A stretch of 14,345 bases of DNA from an uncultured Polyangiaceae bacterium (lineage in GTDB: Bacteria > Myxococcota_A > Polyangia > Polyangiales > Polyangiaceae): positions 1 to 14,345 of the forward strand of contig CALKVR010000651.1 in NCBI GenBank assembly GCA_938004815.1, written 5' to 3'. Both the position numbers and the translations under genes were made by a program. Within the stretch, counting starts at the first letter, position 1; each line of letters opens with the position of its first letter. The notes under the pieces were generated by a model that was given only the letters and a program-made list of their open reading frames with translations, made no database searches and was not told the origin of the DNA. Below, one piece after another: positions 7,071 through 13,895 of this stretch.

Positions 7071-7078
7071 AGGAGGAG
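7071..7078 (+). promoter_or_regulatory. Ribosome binding site deciding the kinase start
   Basis: AGGAGGAG sits directly before ATG 7079. It is one of the strongest Shine-Dalgarno-like sequences in the window and supports this start over the longer frame open from 6887, which would overlap the transporter gene. The spacing from AGGAGG to the ATG is only two bases, shorter than usual. Confidence 0.6.
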
Positions 7079-8893
7079 ATGACGGCTGCTAGCGTTGACC
7101 GGGTGGCGGACGACATGGCGCGACAGCCGTCCGACGCGACGATCGCCGATGACGGCGCCGAGACGAGCCCCATCTTCGAAGGCCCGGAGCGCATCGTGCT
7201 CGGACCGACGATCGGTGAAGGCGGGATGGCGACGGTTCGGCTCGGCATGCAGGCGAGCTTGGGGCGGACGGTCGCCGTCAAGATGGCTCGCGACGACACG
7301 CCGGCGCAGCGCAAGCTGCTCTTGCAAGAGGCCCGGCTCACCGCGCGCCTGCAGCACCCCAACATCGCCCCCGTCCACGATGTCGTCCGGAGCAGCACGC
7401 AAGAGCTGCAGATCGTGCTCAAGCGTGTCGAGGGGGTGCGGTGGTCGGCGGTGATGCGCGACGAAGCGACGCTGCGCAGCACCTACGGCGCCGATGACGT
7501 CCTCGACTGGAACCTCAACGTGCTCGTCGGCGTCTGCAACGCGCTCGCCTACGCGCACCAGCAGGGCGTCGTCCATCGAGACATCAAGCCGAGCAACGTC
7601 ATGGTCGGCACGTTCGGCGAGATCTACCTCCTCGACTGGGGGATCGCGGCGATGTGGGGCGACCGCCGCGAGCCCGACATCGCCCATGTTGCCGACACCG
7701 CCATCGCCGGAACGCTGGGCTACATGGCCCCCGAGCAGCTGGAGGGACAGGCCGAGGCGATCGGCCCTCGTACCGACGTGTACCTCCTCGGCGCCACGCT
7801 GCACGAGATCCTCGGCGGGTCGTCTCCGCACGCGTCCACCGACGAGGTCGAGGCGCGACTGTCGCCACGCGAGCGGGTCGTTCCGACGTTGCCGGCGCAC
7901 GCCCCCCGCGAGCTCGCCGAGCTCGTGGAACGTGCCCTGCGCGTCGAGCCAAACGAACGCCCCGCGTCCGCCGAGGAGTTCAGGCAGCGGATCGAAGCGT
8001 ACCGCCGGCACCGCGGCTCCCACCTGTTGGCGGAAGGCGCGGCGGCGAAGCTCGCGACGGCCGACGTCGACGCCGACGACGTCGACCGGTTGCTGACGGA
8101 GGCCGAGCTTGGGTTCCTCACCGCGCTCGAAGCGTGGCCGGGCAATGAGCGCGCCGCCGAGGGGGTGCGCCTGGTCGCGATCCGCCGCGTCGAGCGCGCG
8201 CTGGCGACCGAGCTACCTCAGCTCGCGCGGCAATGGTTGGACCGCGTCGGCGATCCTCCCGAGAGCCTCGCGCGCCGCGTTCGGCGCGCCTGCGAGGCCG
8301 ACGAGCGAGCGCGGGCCGAGGGTGCGCGCGCCGCCTGGCATCTGGATCCGACCGTCGGGCTCCTGCTTCGCCGGAAGCTGCTCGCCATCTTCGCTCCCTT
8401 CTGGGTCGCGGGTTGGGTCGCGTTCGCGATCTGGCCCGTCACCTCCCCGCGCCCGCTGCTCGCGTTCCTCGCCGTCTGCGCGCTCCTCGGCGTCGGCTTC
8501 GTCCTCACGCGGGGGCTGTCGACGCTGAACAACCAGATGAACAAGACGAACATCCTCGGGGGCGCCGCGGCCCTCGCGGGCTGCTTCGCCTGGGGACTGG
8601 CGTGTGAGCTGCGCGACCTCGGGGTTCCTCTGGCTCTGACCGGGTTCCTCCTCGTGAACGCGGTCGTACTCACGCTCGTCACGCTCGTCCTCGACAAACG
8701 CGCCGCTGCGCCGGCGGTCCTCACCGCCGCAACCTTTGCTGCCGCCGTTCGCTGGCCATCGCATTCCCACGTTGCCCTCGCCGTGGCCGCGGTCGGCATC
8801 GCGATCAGCACGGTGGGACACAACTTGATCCTGCTCCGGCAGATGCGGAGACGGGAGCTCGCGCCGGACTCCAGAGCGCAAAGCCGACGCTGA
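7079..8893 (+). CDS. Membrane-anchored Ser/Thr protein kinase (PknB/Hanks type) with C-terminal multi-pass membrane domain
   Basis: This cytoplasmic kinase domain phosphorylates Ser/Thr on proteins. With the ATG at 7079 it has 604 aa. The kinase domain (about 40-310) is complete: glycine loop GEGGMATV (46-53), VAVK Lys 68, helix C Glu 84 in LLQEAR, catalytic HRDIKPSN (166-173), DWG (186-188) in place of DFG, GTLGYMAPEQ (211-220), and TDVY Asp 233. The DWG variant keeps the metal-binding Asp and is found in other bacterial Hanks kinases. A soluble helical, charged segment (about 315-430) follows, then about six hydrophobic segments between 434 and 587, and a short Arg-rich tail. There is no extracellular PASTA-like sensor, so any signal would have to be sensed by the membrane part or the linker. 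It follows the importer with an 85-bp gap on the same strand and may share its transcript. The target is unknown. Confidence 0.92.
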   Translation: MTAASVDRVADDMARQPSDATIADDGAETSPIFEGPERIVLGPTIGEGGMATVRLGMQASLGRTVAVKMARDDTPAQRKLLLQEARLTARLQHPNIAPVHDVVRSSTQELQIVLKRVEGVRWSAVMRDEATLRSTYGADDVLDWNLNVLVGVCNALAYAHQQGVVHRDIKPSNVMVGTFGEIYLLDWGIAAMWGDRREPDIAHVADTAIAGTLGYMAPEQLEGQAEAIGPRTDVYLLGATLHEILGGSSPHASTDEVEARLSPRERVVPTLPAHAPRELAELVERALRVEPNERPASAEEFRQRIEAYRRHRGSHLLAEGAAAKLATADVDADDVDRLLTEAELGFLTALEAWPGNERAAEGVRLVAIRRVERALATELPQLARQWLDRVGDPPESLARRVRRACEADERARAEGARAAWHLDPTVGLLLRRKLLAIFAPFWVAGWVAFAIWPVTSPRPLLAFLAVCALLGVGFVLTRGLSTLNNQMNKTNILGGAAALAGCFAWGLACELRDLGVPLALTGFLLVNAVVLTLVTLVLDKRAAAPAVLTAATFAAAVRWPSHSHVALAVAAVGIAISTVGHNLILLRQMRRRELAPDSRAQSRR

Positions 8894-8925
8894 GGGGGCG
8901 CCGCTCAGGTCTCAGAAGCTGAGAT
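8889..8925. other. Short inverted repeats between convergent genes (possible weak bidirectional terminator)
   Basis: The 18-bp gap between the convergent stops is flanked by CTGAG (8890-8894) with CTCAG (8904-8908), then CTCAG (8911-8915) with CTGAG (8919-8923). These can form small hairpins on either strand. There is no T-run, so this is weak as an intrinsic terminator. Confidence 0.25.
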
Positions 8926-9643
8926 GGAGGCCGCCGCCTGCGCCCATCTGCACGAAGCGCAGCTCGGTCTTGGGCGCGCGCGCCGCCGGCTTCTTGCCTT
9001 TGCCGAACCGGGCCTCGTACTCCTCGAGGTCGCCGGGGGCCTCCCACGGCTGCGTGAAGAGTGAGATCTCGCCGACCGTGAAGCCGATGCCGGCCGAGAT
9101 GAGGCCTTGCTTCCAATCGTCGAAGCCGGCGCCCACGATGATCGCGCCGGTACCGTTGATGCCCAGGTTGATCAAGTGAGCGTACCAGGGACCGAACGGC
9201 GTCGTGTTGTCGGCGTTCTCACGCAGAATCCGCTCGCCACGCGCAAGCCTTGCGGCTTGGCTCTCGCCTGCGACGGGGTCGAAGCCCTGGATCCCCTTCA
9301 TCGGGTCGACCGCGTAGCGAACGACGCCGCCGGCTGCCTTCACGACCCCGACGATCAGGTCCGCGCGGTCCGCCGGGGTCTCGGCTTCGATGGCCTGGGC
9401 GCTCTGGACGATCAGGCCGATGCCGTAGAAGGTGATGAAGCCTTCCCACCAGATCTGCGCGTGCAATTGTTGCGTGGCGATCCGATCTTCCAGGAACGCG
9501 AGTCGCTCTTCGGCGTCGCGAGGCGGCAGCGGCGCCGGAGGAGCGGGCCGCGCGGCCGGCTGGGGGACTGCGTCTTGAGCCATCGCCGGAGCCGACAGGC
9601 TCATGGCGACCGCGAGAGGGATAGCGAGGCCGATGCGAGACAT
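8912..9643 (-). CDS. Secreted protein of unknown function
   Basis: I do not recognise a family. I start it at ATG 9643 because this puts a clean signal peptide at the N-terminus (about 1-22, AMA before QDAVPQ); the frame is open to 9697 but the extra residues do not look like a signal. The mature protein (243 aa in total) begins with a Pro/Ala-rich stretch (25-41), then a charged helical segment (about 43-62). Next come alternating hydrophobic, Gly-rich segments (about 66-85, 93-108, 155-173, 178-196), a basic, Lys/Ala-rich linker (about 212-225), and a terminal strand-like segment ending in Phe. A terminal Phe is common in outer-membrane barrel proteins, but the rest does not look like an obvious barrel. 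It could be an envelope or membrane-associated protein. It lies convergent to the kinase and downstream of the phosphatase gene. Confidence 0.75.
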   Translation of the reverse strand: MSRIGLAIPLAVAMSLSAPAMAQDAVPQPAARPAPPAPLPPRDAEERLAFLEDRIATQQLHAQIWWEGFITFYGIGLIVQSAQAIEAETPADRADLIVGVVKAAGGVVRYAVDPMKGIQGFDPVAGESQAARLARGERILRENADNTTPFGPWYAHLINLGINGTGAIIVGAGFDDWKQGLISAGIGFTVGEISLFTQPWEAPGDLEEYEARFGKGKKPAARAPKTELRFVQMGAGGGLHLSF

Positions 9644-9796
9644 CTTCGAGATGTCGCCAGAGCAAACGTGAAGCCAACTGTCGCTCCCGCCCATCACCCG
9701 CTCCGGGGTGGGACGAACGTCCGGAGAGGTGGCGGTACCGAGCGGATGCTCGACACACTGCGCGGCGCCGCCCGGTGCGTTCGCGTGCGCGAGGGC

Positions 9797-10393
9797 TCAC
9801 TCGGTGCGGACGAGCCTCCACGAGGCGCCGGCCCGCTCGAGCCGCTTGAGGCACGCCTCGGGGCAAGCGACCTCGACGTCGTCGCCGGTGAGGCCGCGTA
9901 CGATGCCGATCACCGAGACGGCGTGGCCCACGAGCAGCGATGTTCCGTGGTAGCGATCCGCGATCTGGCGCGCGGTCGCGGCGGCACGTGCGAACGCCTC
10001 GTCGATCGTCTCGGGATAGACCGGGTCGTGAAGCGCCGCGTGGCCGCGGTCGAACGCGCCCGTTCGCTCGGCCAGCTCGTCGAGCGTGAGCAGGTCGGGC
10101 AAACCAGCGCTCCAATCGGGGGGGTGCCGCTCGCCGATGCCGGGCTCGACGTGGACAGGCACAGCGAGGACCGCCGCGACCAGGTGCGCAGTCTCGGCGC
10201 AGCGCAGATAGGGAGAAGTGAAGATGCGGGCGACGCCGCGGCCGGCCAGCCGGTGTGCGGCGGCGCGCGCCTGCTCGACGCCGGCGAGCGATAGCGCCGG
10301 ATCGAGGGGCCGCGCGGCGGTCTTCGACCAGTCGAGATCGACGTGATCCTCACGCTGCCCATGTCGCATCAACCACAATGCTTCTGCGCGCAC
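9797..10393 (-). CDS. Histidine phosphatase family protein, TULA/UBASH3-like
   Basis: This is a cytoplasmic phosphohydrolase using a phospho-histidine intermediate. RHG at 10-12 gives the nucleophile His 11, TSPYLRCAETA (59-69) supplies the second Arg, ERH at 88-90 lies in the expected acid/phosphate region, and VGH at 155-157 supplies the second catalytic His. The pattern RHGQREDHVDLDW followed by ARPLDPALS is like the eukaryotic TULA/UBASH3 and plant RHG proteins, and differs from glycolytic phosphoglycerate mutase or SixA. I start it at GTG 10393, giving 198 aa with one strand before RHG; the open frame extends to 10504 but would then run into the divergent lipoprotein gene. The substrate is unknown. 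The adjacent Ser/Thr kinase and the kinase-like and HAD lipoproteins suggest a phosphorylation-related setting, which is inference. Confidence 0.85.
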   Translation of the reverse strand: MRAEALWLMRHGQREDHVDLDWSKTAARPLDPALSLAGVEQARAAAHRLAGRGVARIFTSPYLRCAETAHLVAAVLAVPVHVEPGIGERHPPDWSAGLPDLLTLDELAERTGAFDRGHAALHDPVYPETIDEAFARAAATARQIADRYHGTSLLVGHAVSVIGIVRGLTGDDVEVACPEACLKRLERAGASWRLVRTE

Positions 10394-10470
10394 GGGACGA
10401 GGGGCCTGCACGGCCGGAGCCACGTGTCTCGCGGCCGTGGCACGAGCGATGCACCGGTGCGATCGAACCC
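10394..10470. promoter_or_regulatory. Divergent promoter region with nested palindromes
   Basis: The 77 bp between the phosphatase and the lipoprotein contain CACGGCCG (10409-10416) facing CGGCCGTG (10432-10439), a perfect 8-bp inverted repeat. CACGTG (10421-10426) sits between the arms, and a separate perfect 10-bp palindrome GCACCGGTGC lies at 10451-10460. No clear -10/-35 boxes or Shine-Dalgarno sequence is visible for either gene. Confidence 0.35.
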
Positions 10471-11517
10471 ATGAACGCGCGCGCCACGATCCCGCTCTTG
10501 CCATTAGCCATGACCCTCGGCGTGGGCTGTGCGAGCCCAGGCCCTTTGCCCAAGTGGCCGACGTCGTCGCCCGCCGAGCTCTGCGGCAAGTCGCCCGAGG
10601 ACACGAAGTTCTGCATGCCCGCCGCCGAGCTCGAGGGCTGGATGAAACGGCAAGAGTTCACCATCACCCACGCGGCCGTCTCCGACAGCGGCACGACCAA
10701 CCCGTACAAGCTGCGCTTGCAGCTCGCCGACGGCCGCTCGTTCTCTGCGAAGTTCAAGCCCGCGCCCGAGGAGTTCGACGCATTCAACAACAGCCCGCGC
10801 CGCGAGCTCGCTGCATACGAGATCCAGAAGCTCTTCCTCGACGAAGCGGACTTCGTCGTGCCCCCCACCGTGCTCACCTGCATCCCGGTCGAGCGCTACA
10901 AGAGCCTCATGCCCGACCTGGATGCGCACGACGACGTCGACTGCTCCATCGGCATCCTCTCGTACTGGATCGAGGGGCTCACGAGCGACGGCATCCTCGA
11001 CGACGCCCGCTGGGAGAACGACCCGCGGTACCTCGAGAGCCTCGGCCACCTGAGCGTCTTGACGGTGCTCATCGGCCACCAGGACGACATCGGCGACAAC
11101 TTCTACCGCCTGAAAGACGAGACGGCGCCAGCGCACCTCTTCGCGATCGACAACGGCCTCGCGTTCAGCGCCATGGGCGCCAACCCCATCCAGCTCTTCA
11201 GCTCGAGCTGGAGCACCCTGAAGGTCGACGCGCTCCCCAAGAAGACGGTCGACAAGCTGCGTGGGCTCGAGCCCAAGGCTCTCGAGAAGCTCGCCGTCGT
11301 CGCCCAGTTCCGACTCGACGACGAGAACGACAAGTTCGTGCCGCTCGGGCACACCAAGCCCTTCGACCCGACCGACGGCGTGCGCGAGGACGGCGACGTG
11401 ATGCAGCTCGGGCTGACGTCCGACGAGATCACCGATGTCAACATCCGCCTCGTCGAGCTGCTCGCGAAAGTGCGCGAGGGAGAAGTCAAGCAGACGACGA
11501 ATGCAGCGATGAGATAG
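10471..11517 (+). CDS. Predicted lipoprotein with an atypical kinase-like domain (FAM20C / PI-kinase-like pattern)
   Basis: The ATG at 10471 gives 348 aa beginning with a lipoprotein signal (lipobox GVGC, Cys 20), so the protein should sit in the envelope facing the periplasm or cell surface. The frame is open upstream to 10255, but the lipobox supports this start. Beyond the signal I see a spaced set of residues typical of divergent kinase folds: FSAKFKP (91-97, candidate ATP Lys 94 or 96), SPRRELAAYEI (108-118, candidate helix-C Glu 112), GHQDDIGDNFYRL (202-214, candidate catalytic Asp with Asn 210), and LFAIDNGLAF (223-232, D-N-G replacing DFG). The last two resemble FAM20C and phosphatidylinositol 3/4-kinase-like proteins. 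The substrate is unknown. It lies 80 bp upstream of a second lipoprotein with a HAD phosphatase domain. Lipoprotein status is confident; the kinase fold is an inference from motifs. Confidence 0.75.
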   Translation: MNARATIPLLPLAMTLGVGCASPGPLPKWPTSSPAELCGKSPEDTKFCMPAAELEGWMKRQEFTITHAAVSDSGTTNPYKLRLQLADGRSFSAKFKPAPEEFDAFNNSPRRELAAYEIQKLFLDEADFVVPPTVLTCIPVERYKSLMPDLDAHDDVDCSIGILSYWIEGLTSDGILDDARWENDPRYLESLGHLSVLTVLIGHQDDIGDNFYRLKDETAPAHLFAIDNGLAFSAMGANPIQLFSSSWSTLKVDALPKKTVDKLRGLEPKALEKLAVVAQFRLDDENDKFVPLGHTKPFDPTDGVREDGDVMQLGLTSDEITDVNIRLVELLAKVREGEVKQTTNAAMR

Positions 11518-11518
11518 C

Positions 11519-11552
11519 GGCGAATGCCACAGTTTTGTGGCGCATTTTCGCC
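11519..11552 (+). terminator. Two-tier hairpin between the lipoprotein genes (possible terminator or attenuator)
   Basis: GGCGAA (11519-11524) pairs with TTCGCC (11547-11552), and inside it GCCACA (11526-11531) pairs with TGTGGC (11536-11541) around GTTT. That makes 12 base pairs in two stacked stems starting two bases after the stop codon. The only T-run (TTTT, 11545-11548) lies partly inside the outer stem, so a classical intrinsic terminator would use the inner stem only. Confidence 0.45.
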
Positions 11553-11597
11553 TCGTCCCGCCGTTGCGCGCGACGCAGCAGCCACTAGATCATCGAG

Positions 11598-12797
11598 GTG
11601 GCTGCGAAACTCCTCATCGGTTTGGTCGCGGTGGCTGCGAGTGGTTGCGCCGGGTTCGTCCCGAGTGGACACACGGCGAACGAGCTCGGCCCCGTTCGCG
11701 TAGAGACCCCGCGCTGGGCGATGGCCGCCGGTGAAACGGCCCCCGCGTCGTGCACGAACCGACCGTACGCCTTCGAGCCGACGGGCGAGCTCCGTCACAC
11801 GCGCAACGATGTGTTCGTCACCACCCAGGGCGACGCACGCACCCACGGCCGCGATGTGCTCGTCAAGCTGGGCGCGGGAGCCAAGGTCGAGGCCAAGTTC
11901 AGCTATGGTCCGTTCGCAAAGGACCTCGAGGACGAAGACGTCACGCTCTTCGTGCGGCTCCCAGATTGCGAGTGGACGCGCCTCGACACGGTTCGCACCG
12001 ACGACCGCGGTATCGCGACCTTCAAGGTCCCGGCGGCTCTGATCTCGAAGCGCGGCGCGTACGCGTTCGAGGCGGTGCTCGACGCCGACGGCGAAGCCGC
12101 CCCGGGGACCATCTACGTCATCGACGACAAGACCAAGGCCGTCGTGTTCGACGTCGACGAGACGCTGACGACCGGCAACGGCGAGCTCATCGAGCAGCTC
12201 GTGCTCGATGCCAACCCCGAGATGCGTCAGGACGCCAACGCCATCGTCCGCGAGTGGGACCGCGCGGGCTGGTTCGTCGCGTACGTGACGGGCCGGCCGC
12301 ATCAGCTCACCGACATCACCCGCAAGTGGCTCGACGCGAACGACTTCCCGCAGGGCATCCTGCGCACGTCCGAGAACTTCGGCGTGTCGATGTCGGGCGA
12401 CGCCACCCAGCTCTACAAGGCGACGGTGATGCAGGACATGATCAGGACGGGCCTCGACTTTCGGTACGCCTACGGCAACGCGGCGACAGATATCTGCGCG
12501 TACTCGATCGCGGGCATCGACCCCGTGCGCACGTTCATCGTCGGCCCCAACGCCGGTCAGGGGTGCCCTGGCGCCAAGCCCACCGTCGCTCTCGCGAGCT
12601 ACACCGATCAAGTCGGCGCGCCCATCCTCGCCCTCGCCGGCGTCTCCGACGCGACGGCCGTCGCCGTCGCCGAGCCGAGGAGAGACGCGACGCCCGTCGA
12701 TGCCTCTCCGCTCCCGGGGGCCCCGGTCGCGACGCCGCCTCTCTTCGGCGCAGCGGGCACCGGGCTCGGCGCGGCGGGCGCCGTTCCGGTGCAGTGA
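11598..12797 (+). CDS. Predicted lipoprotein with lipin/LNS2-type HAD phosphatase domain
   Basis: The GTG at 11598 gives 399 aa starting with a lipoprotein signal (lipobox ASGC, Cys 17); no better start precedes the lipobox. Residues about 58-175 look like a beta-rich, Ig-like segment. Residues about 180-320 match the LNS2 domain of lipins and PITP/Nir proteins: HAD motif I VVFDVDETLT (182-191; Asp 185 nucleophile, Asp 187), motif II YVTGRP (229-234), motif III Lys 274, and motif IV AYGNAATDICAYSIAGI (291-307; Asp 298). The DxDxT form is the catalytically competent one in phosphatidate phosphatases. Bacterial relatives are usually annotated only as phosphatidylinositol transfer or HAD proteins. 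The tail (about 345-399) is Ala/Pro-rich. The predicted location is the envelope, unusual for an enzyme known from the cytosolic face of eukaryotic membranes. The substrate may be a phospholipid, which is inferred only from family resemblance. Confidence 0.87.
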   Translation: MAAKLLIGLVAVAASGCAGFVPSGHTANELGPVRVETPRWAMAAGETAPASCTNRPYAFEPTGELRHTRNDVFVTTQGDARTHGRDVLVKLGAGAKVEAKFSYGPFAKDLEDEDVTLFVRLPDCEWTRLDTVRTDDRGIATFKVPAALISKRGAYAFEAVLDADGEAAPGTIYVIDDKTKAVVFDVDETLTTGNGELIEQLVLDANPEMRQDANAIVREWDRAGWFVAYVTGRPHQLTDITRKWLDANDFPQGILRTSENFGVSMSGDATQLYKATVMQDMIRTGLDFRYAYGNAATDICAYSIAGIDPVRTFIVGPNAGQGCPGAKPTVALASYTDQVGAPILALAGVSDATAVAVAEPRRDATPVDASPLPGAPVATPPLFGAAGTGLGAAGAVPVQ

Positions 12798-12857
12798 CGA
12801 CGCTTCGCCTCGCTCGAACGATCAGGCGGGTATTTTTGACATCGACGAAACGCTCCC

Positions 12858-12880
12858 CGGGCCCAATTTGCACGGGCCCG
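12858..12880 (+). other. GC-only hairpin upstream of the TerC-family gene
   Basis: CGGGCCC (12858-12864) pairs with GGGCCCG (12874-12880) around a 9-base loop AATTTGCAC. It lies 61 bases after the HAD lipoprotein stop and 37 before the next ATG. No T-run follows, so it may be a leader hairpin or a rho-type end; I cannot tell. TerC/Alx genes elsewhere often have a yybP-ykoY manganese riboswitch, but I see no sequence of that length or pattern here. Confidence 0.4.
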
Positions 12881-12902
12881 CGCCGCCCCCCATGGGCGCG
12901 CC

Positions 12903-12909
12903 GAAGGAG
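12903..12909 (+). promoter_or_regulatory. Ribosome binding site of the TerC-family gene
   Basis: GAAGGAG lies 8 bases before the ATG at 12918, near-ideal spacing, and fixes this start. Confidence 0.75.
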
Positions 12910-12917
12910 CCTGCACG

Positions 12918-13871
12918 ATGGAGCTCACCACCGCTGCGTCACCGCTCGTCTGGGCGGCGTTCATCACGTTCGTGCTCTGCATGCTCGCGCTGGACCTCGG
13001 GGTCTTTCACCGCAAGGTCCACACGGTCGGCTTCAAAGAGGCGGCCGGCTGGAGCGCCTTCTGGATCGCCCTGGCGCTCGTCTTCAACGGGATCGTGTGG
13101 TGGCAGTTCGGCCCGCGGCTCGCGACCGAGTTCTTGACGGGCTACCTCATCGAGAAGTCGCTGAGCGTCGACAACATCTTCGTCTTCGTCGTCATCTTCA
13201 CCGCGCTCAAGGTCCCCGGGCTCTACCAGCACCGCGTGCTCTTCTGGGGCATCCTGGGCGCGCTCGTCATGCGCGCAGGCATGATCTTCGCCGGCGTCGC
13301 GATGCTCGAGCGGTTCCACTGGATGATCTACGTCTTCGGTGGCTTCTTGATCGTCACGGGCCTCAAGCTGTTGCGCGAGCAGGGCGCGGCGTCCGACCCG
13401 ACCGGCAGCTGGGCGATGCGGCTCCTCAGGCGTGTCATCCCGTCGACCGACCGCTTCGACGGCGCGCACTTCTTCACCCGTGAGGGCGGCCGGCGCGTCG
13501 CGACCCCGCTCCTCCTCGCCCTCATCCTCGTCGAGCTCTCCGACGTGGTCTTCGCGCTCGACTCCATCCCCGCCATCTTTGCGATCACGCGTGACCCGTT
13601 CATCGTCTTCACGTCGAACATCTTCGCGATCCTCGGCTTGAGGTCGCTGTTCTTCTTGCTCGCCGGCGTGATGGACCGCTTCATCTACCTGAAGATCGGC
13701 CTCGCCGGCGTGCTCGTCTTCGTCGGCGCGAAGATGGCGCTCGTCGACATCATCAAGATCCCGGCGGCGGTCTCGCTCCTCGCCATCGCGACGATGCTGG
13801 GTACGTCGATCGTCGCGTCGCTGTGGGTCTCGCGCTCGAAGAAGGAGGCGGGCGAGGCCCGCGAGACCTGA
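12918..13871 (+). CDS. TerC/Alx-family integral membrane protein
   Basis: This inner-membrane protein belongs to the TerC family, whose members are linked to tellurium resistance (TerC), alkaline pH response and manganese export (Alx), and metal loading of exported enzymes. The 317 aa have about eight to nine hydrophobic segments. The two signature regions are present: EKSLSVDNIFVF (79-90, Asp 85) and LVELSDVVFALDSIPAIFAIT (204-224, Asp 209 and Asp 215), whose acidic residues within the membrane are thought to bind the metal ion. A cytoplasmic, charged loop (about 151-195) separates the two halves. The length is typical of Alx-like proteins (about 320 aa). No other ter genes (terA, B, D, E) are visible, so manganese or calcium handling is more likely than a tellurite operon. 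It stands 120 bp after the lipoprotein gene and has its own good ribosome binding site. Confidence 0.93.
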   Translation: MELTTAASPLVWAAFITFVLCMLALDLGVFHRKVHTVGFKEAAGWSAFWIALALVFNGIVWWQFGPRLATEFLTGYLIEKSLSVDNIFVFVVIFTALKVPGLYQHRVLFWGILGALVMRAGMIFAGVAMLERFHWMIYVFGGFLIVTGLKLLREQGAASDPTGSWAMRLLRRVIPSTDRFDGAHFFTREGGRRVATPLLLALILVELSDVVFALDSIPAIFAITRDPFIVFTSNIFAILGLRSLFFLLAGVMDRFIYLKIGLAGVLVFVGAKMALVDIIKIPAAVSLLAIATMLGTSIVASLWVSRSKKEAGEARET

Positions 13872-13895
13872 GGGCCCGGGCAGGGACAACCGCGC

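Noticed and set aside
12836..12864. TTGACA-based sigma-70 promoter for the TerC gene
   Set aside because: The hexamer is perfect, but the expected -10 position is GGGCCC and the nearest AT-rich hexamer is 22 bases away.
12842..12917. yybP-ykoY manganese riboswitch before the TerC gene
   Set aside because: Only about 75 bases are available and the one hairpin is GC-only with no matching conserved loops.
11750..13483. 577-codon plus-strand frame spanning the HAD lipoprotein and TerC genes
   Set aside because: Arg-rich shadow in another frame; it crosses two well-supported genes and has no domain features.
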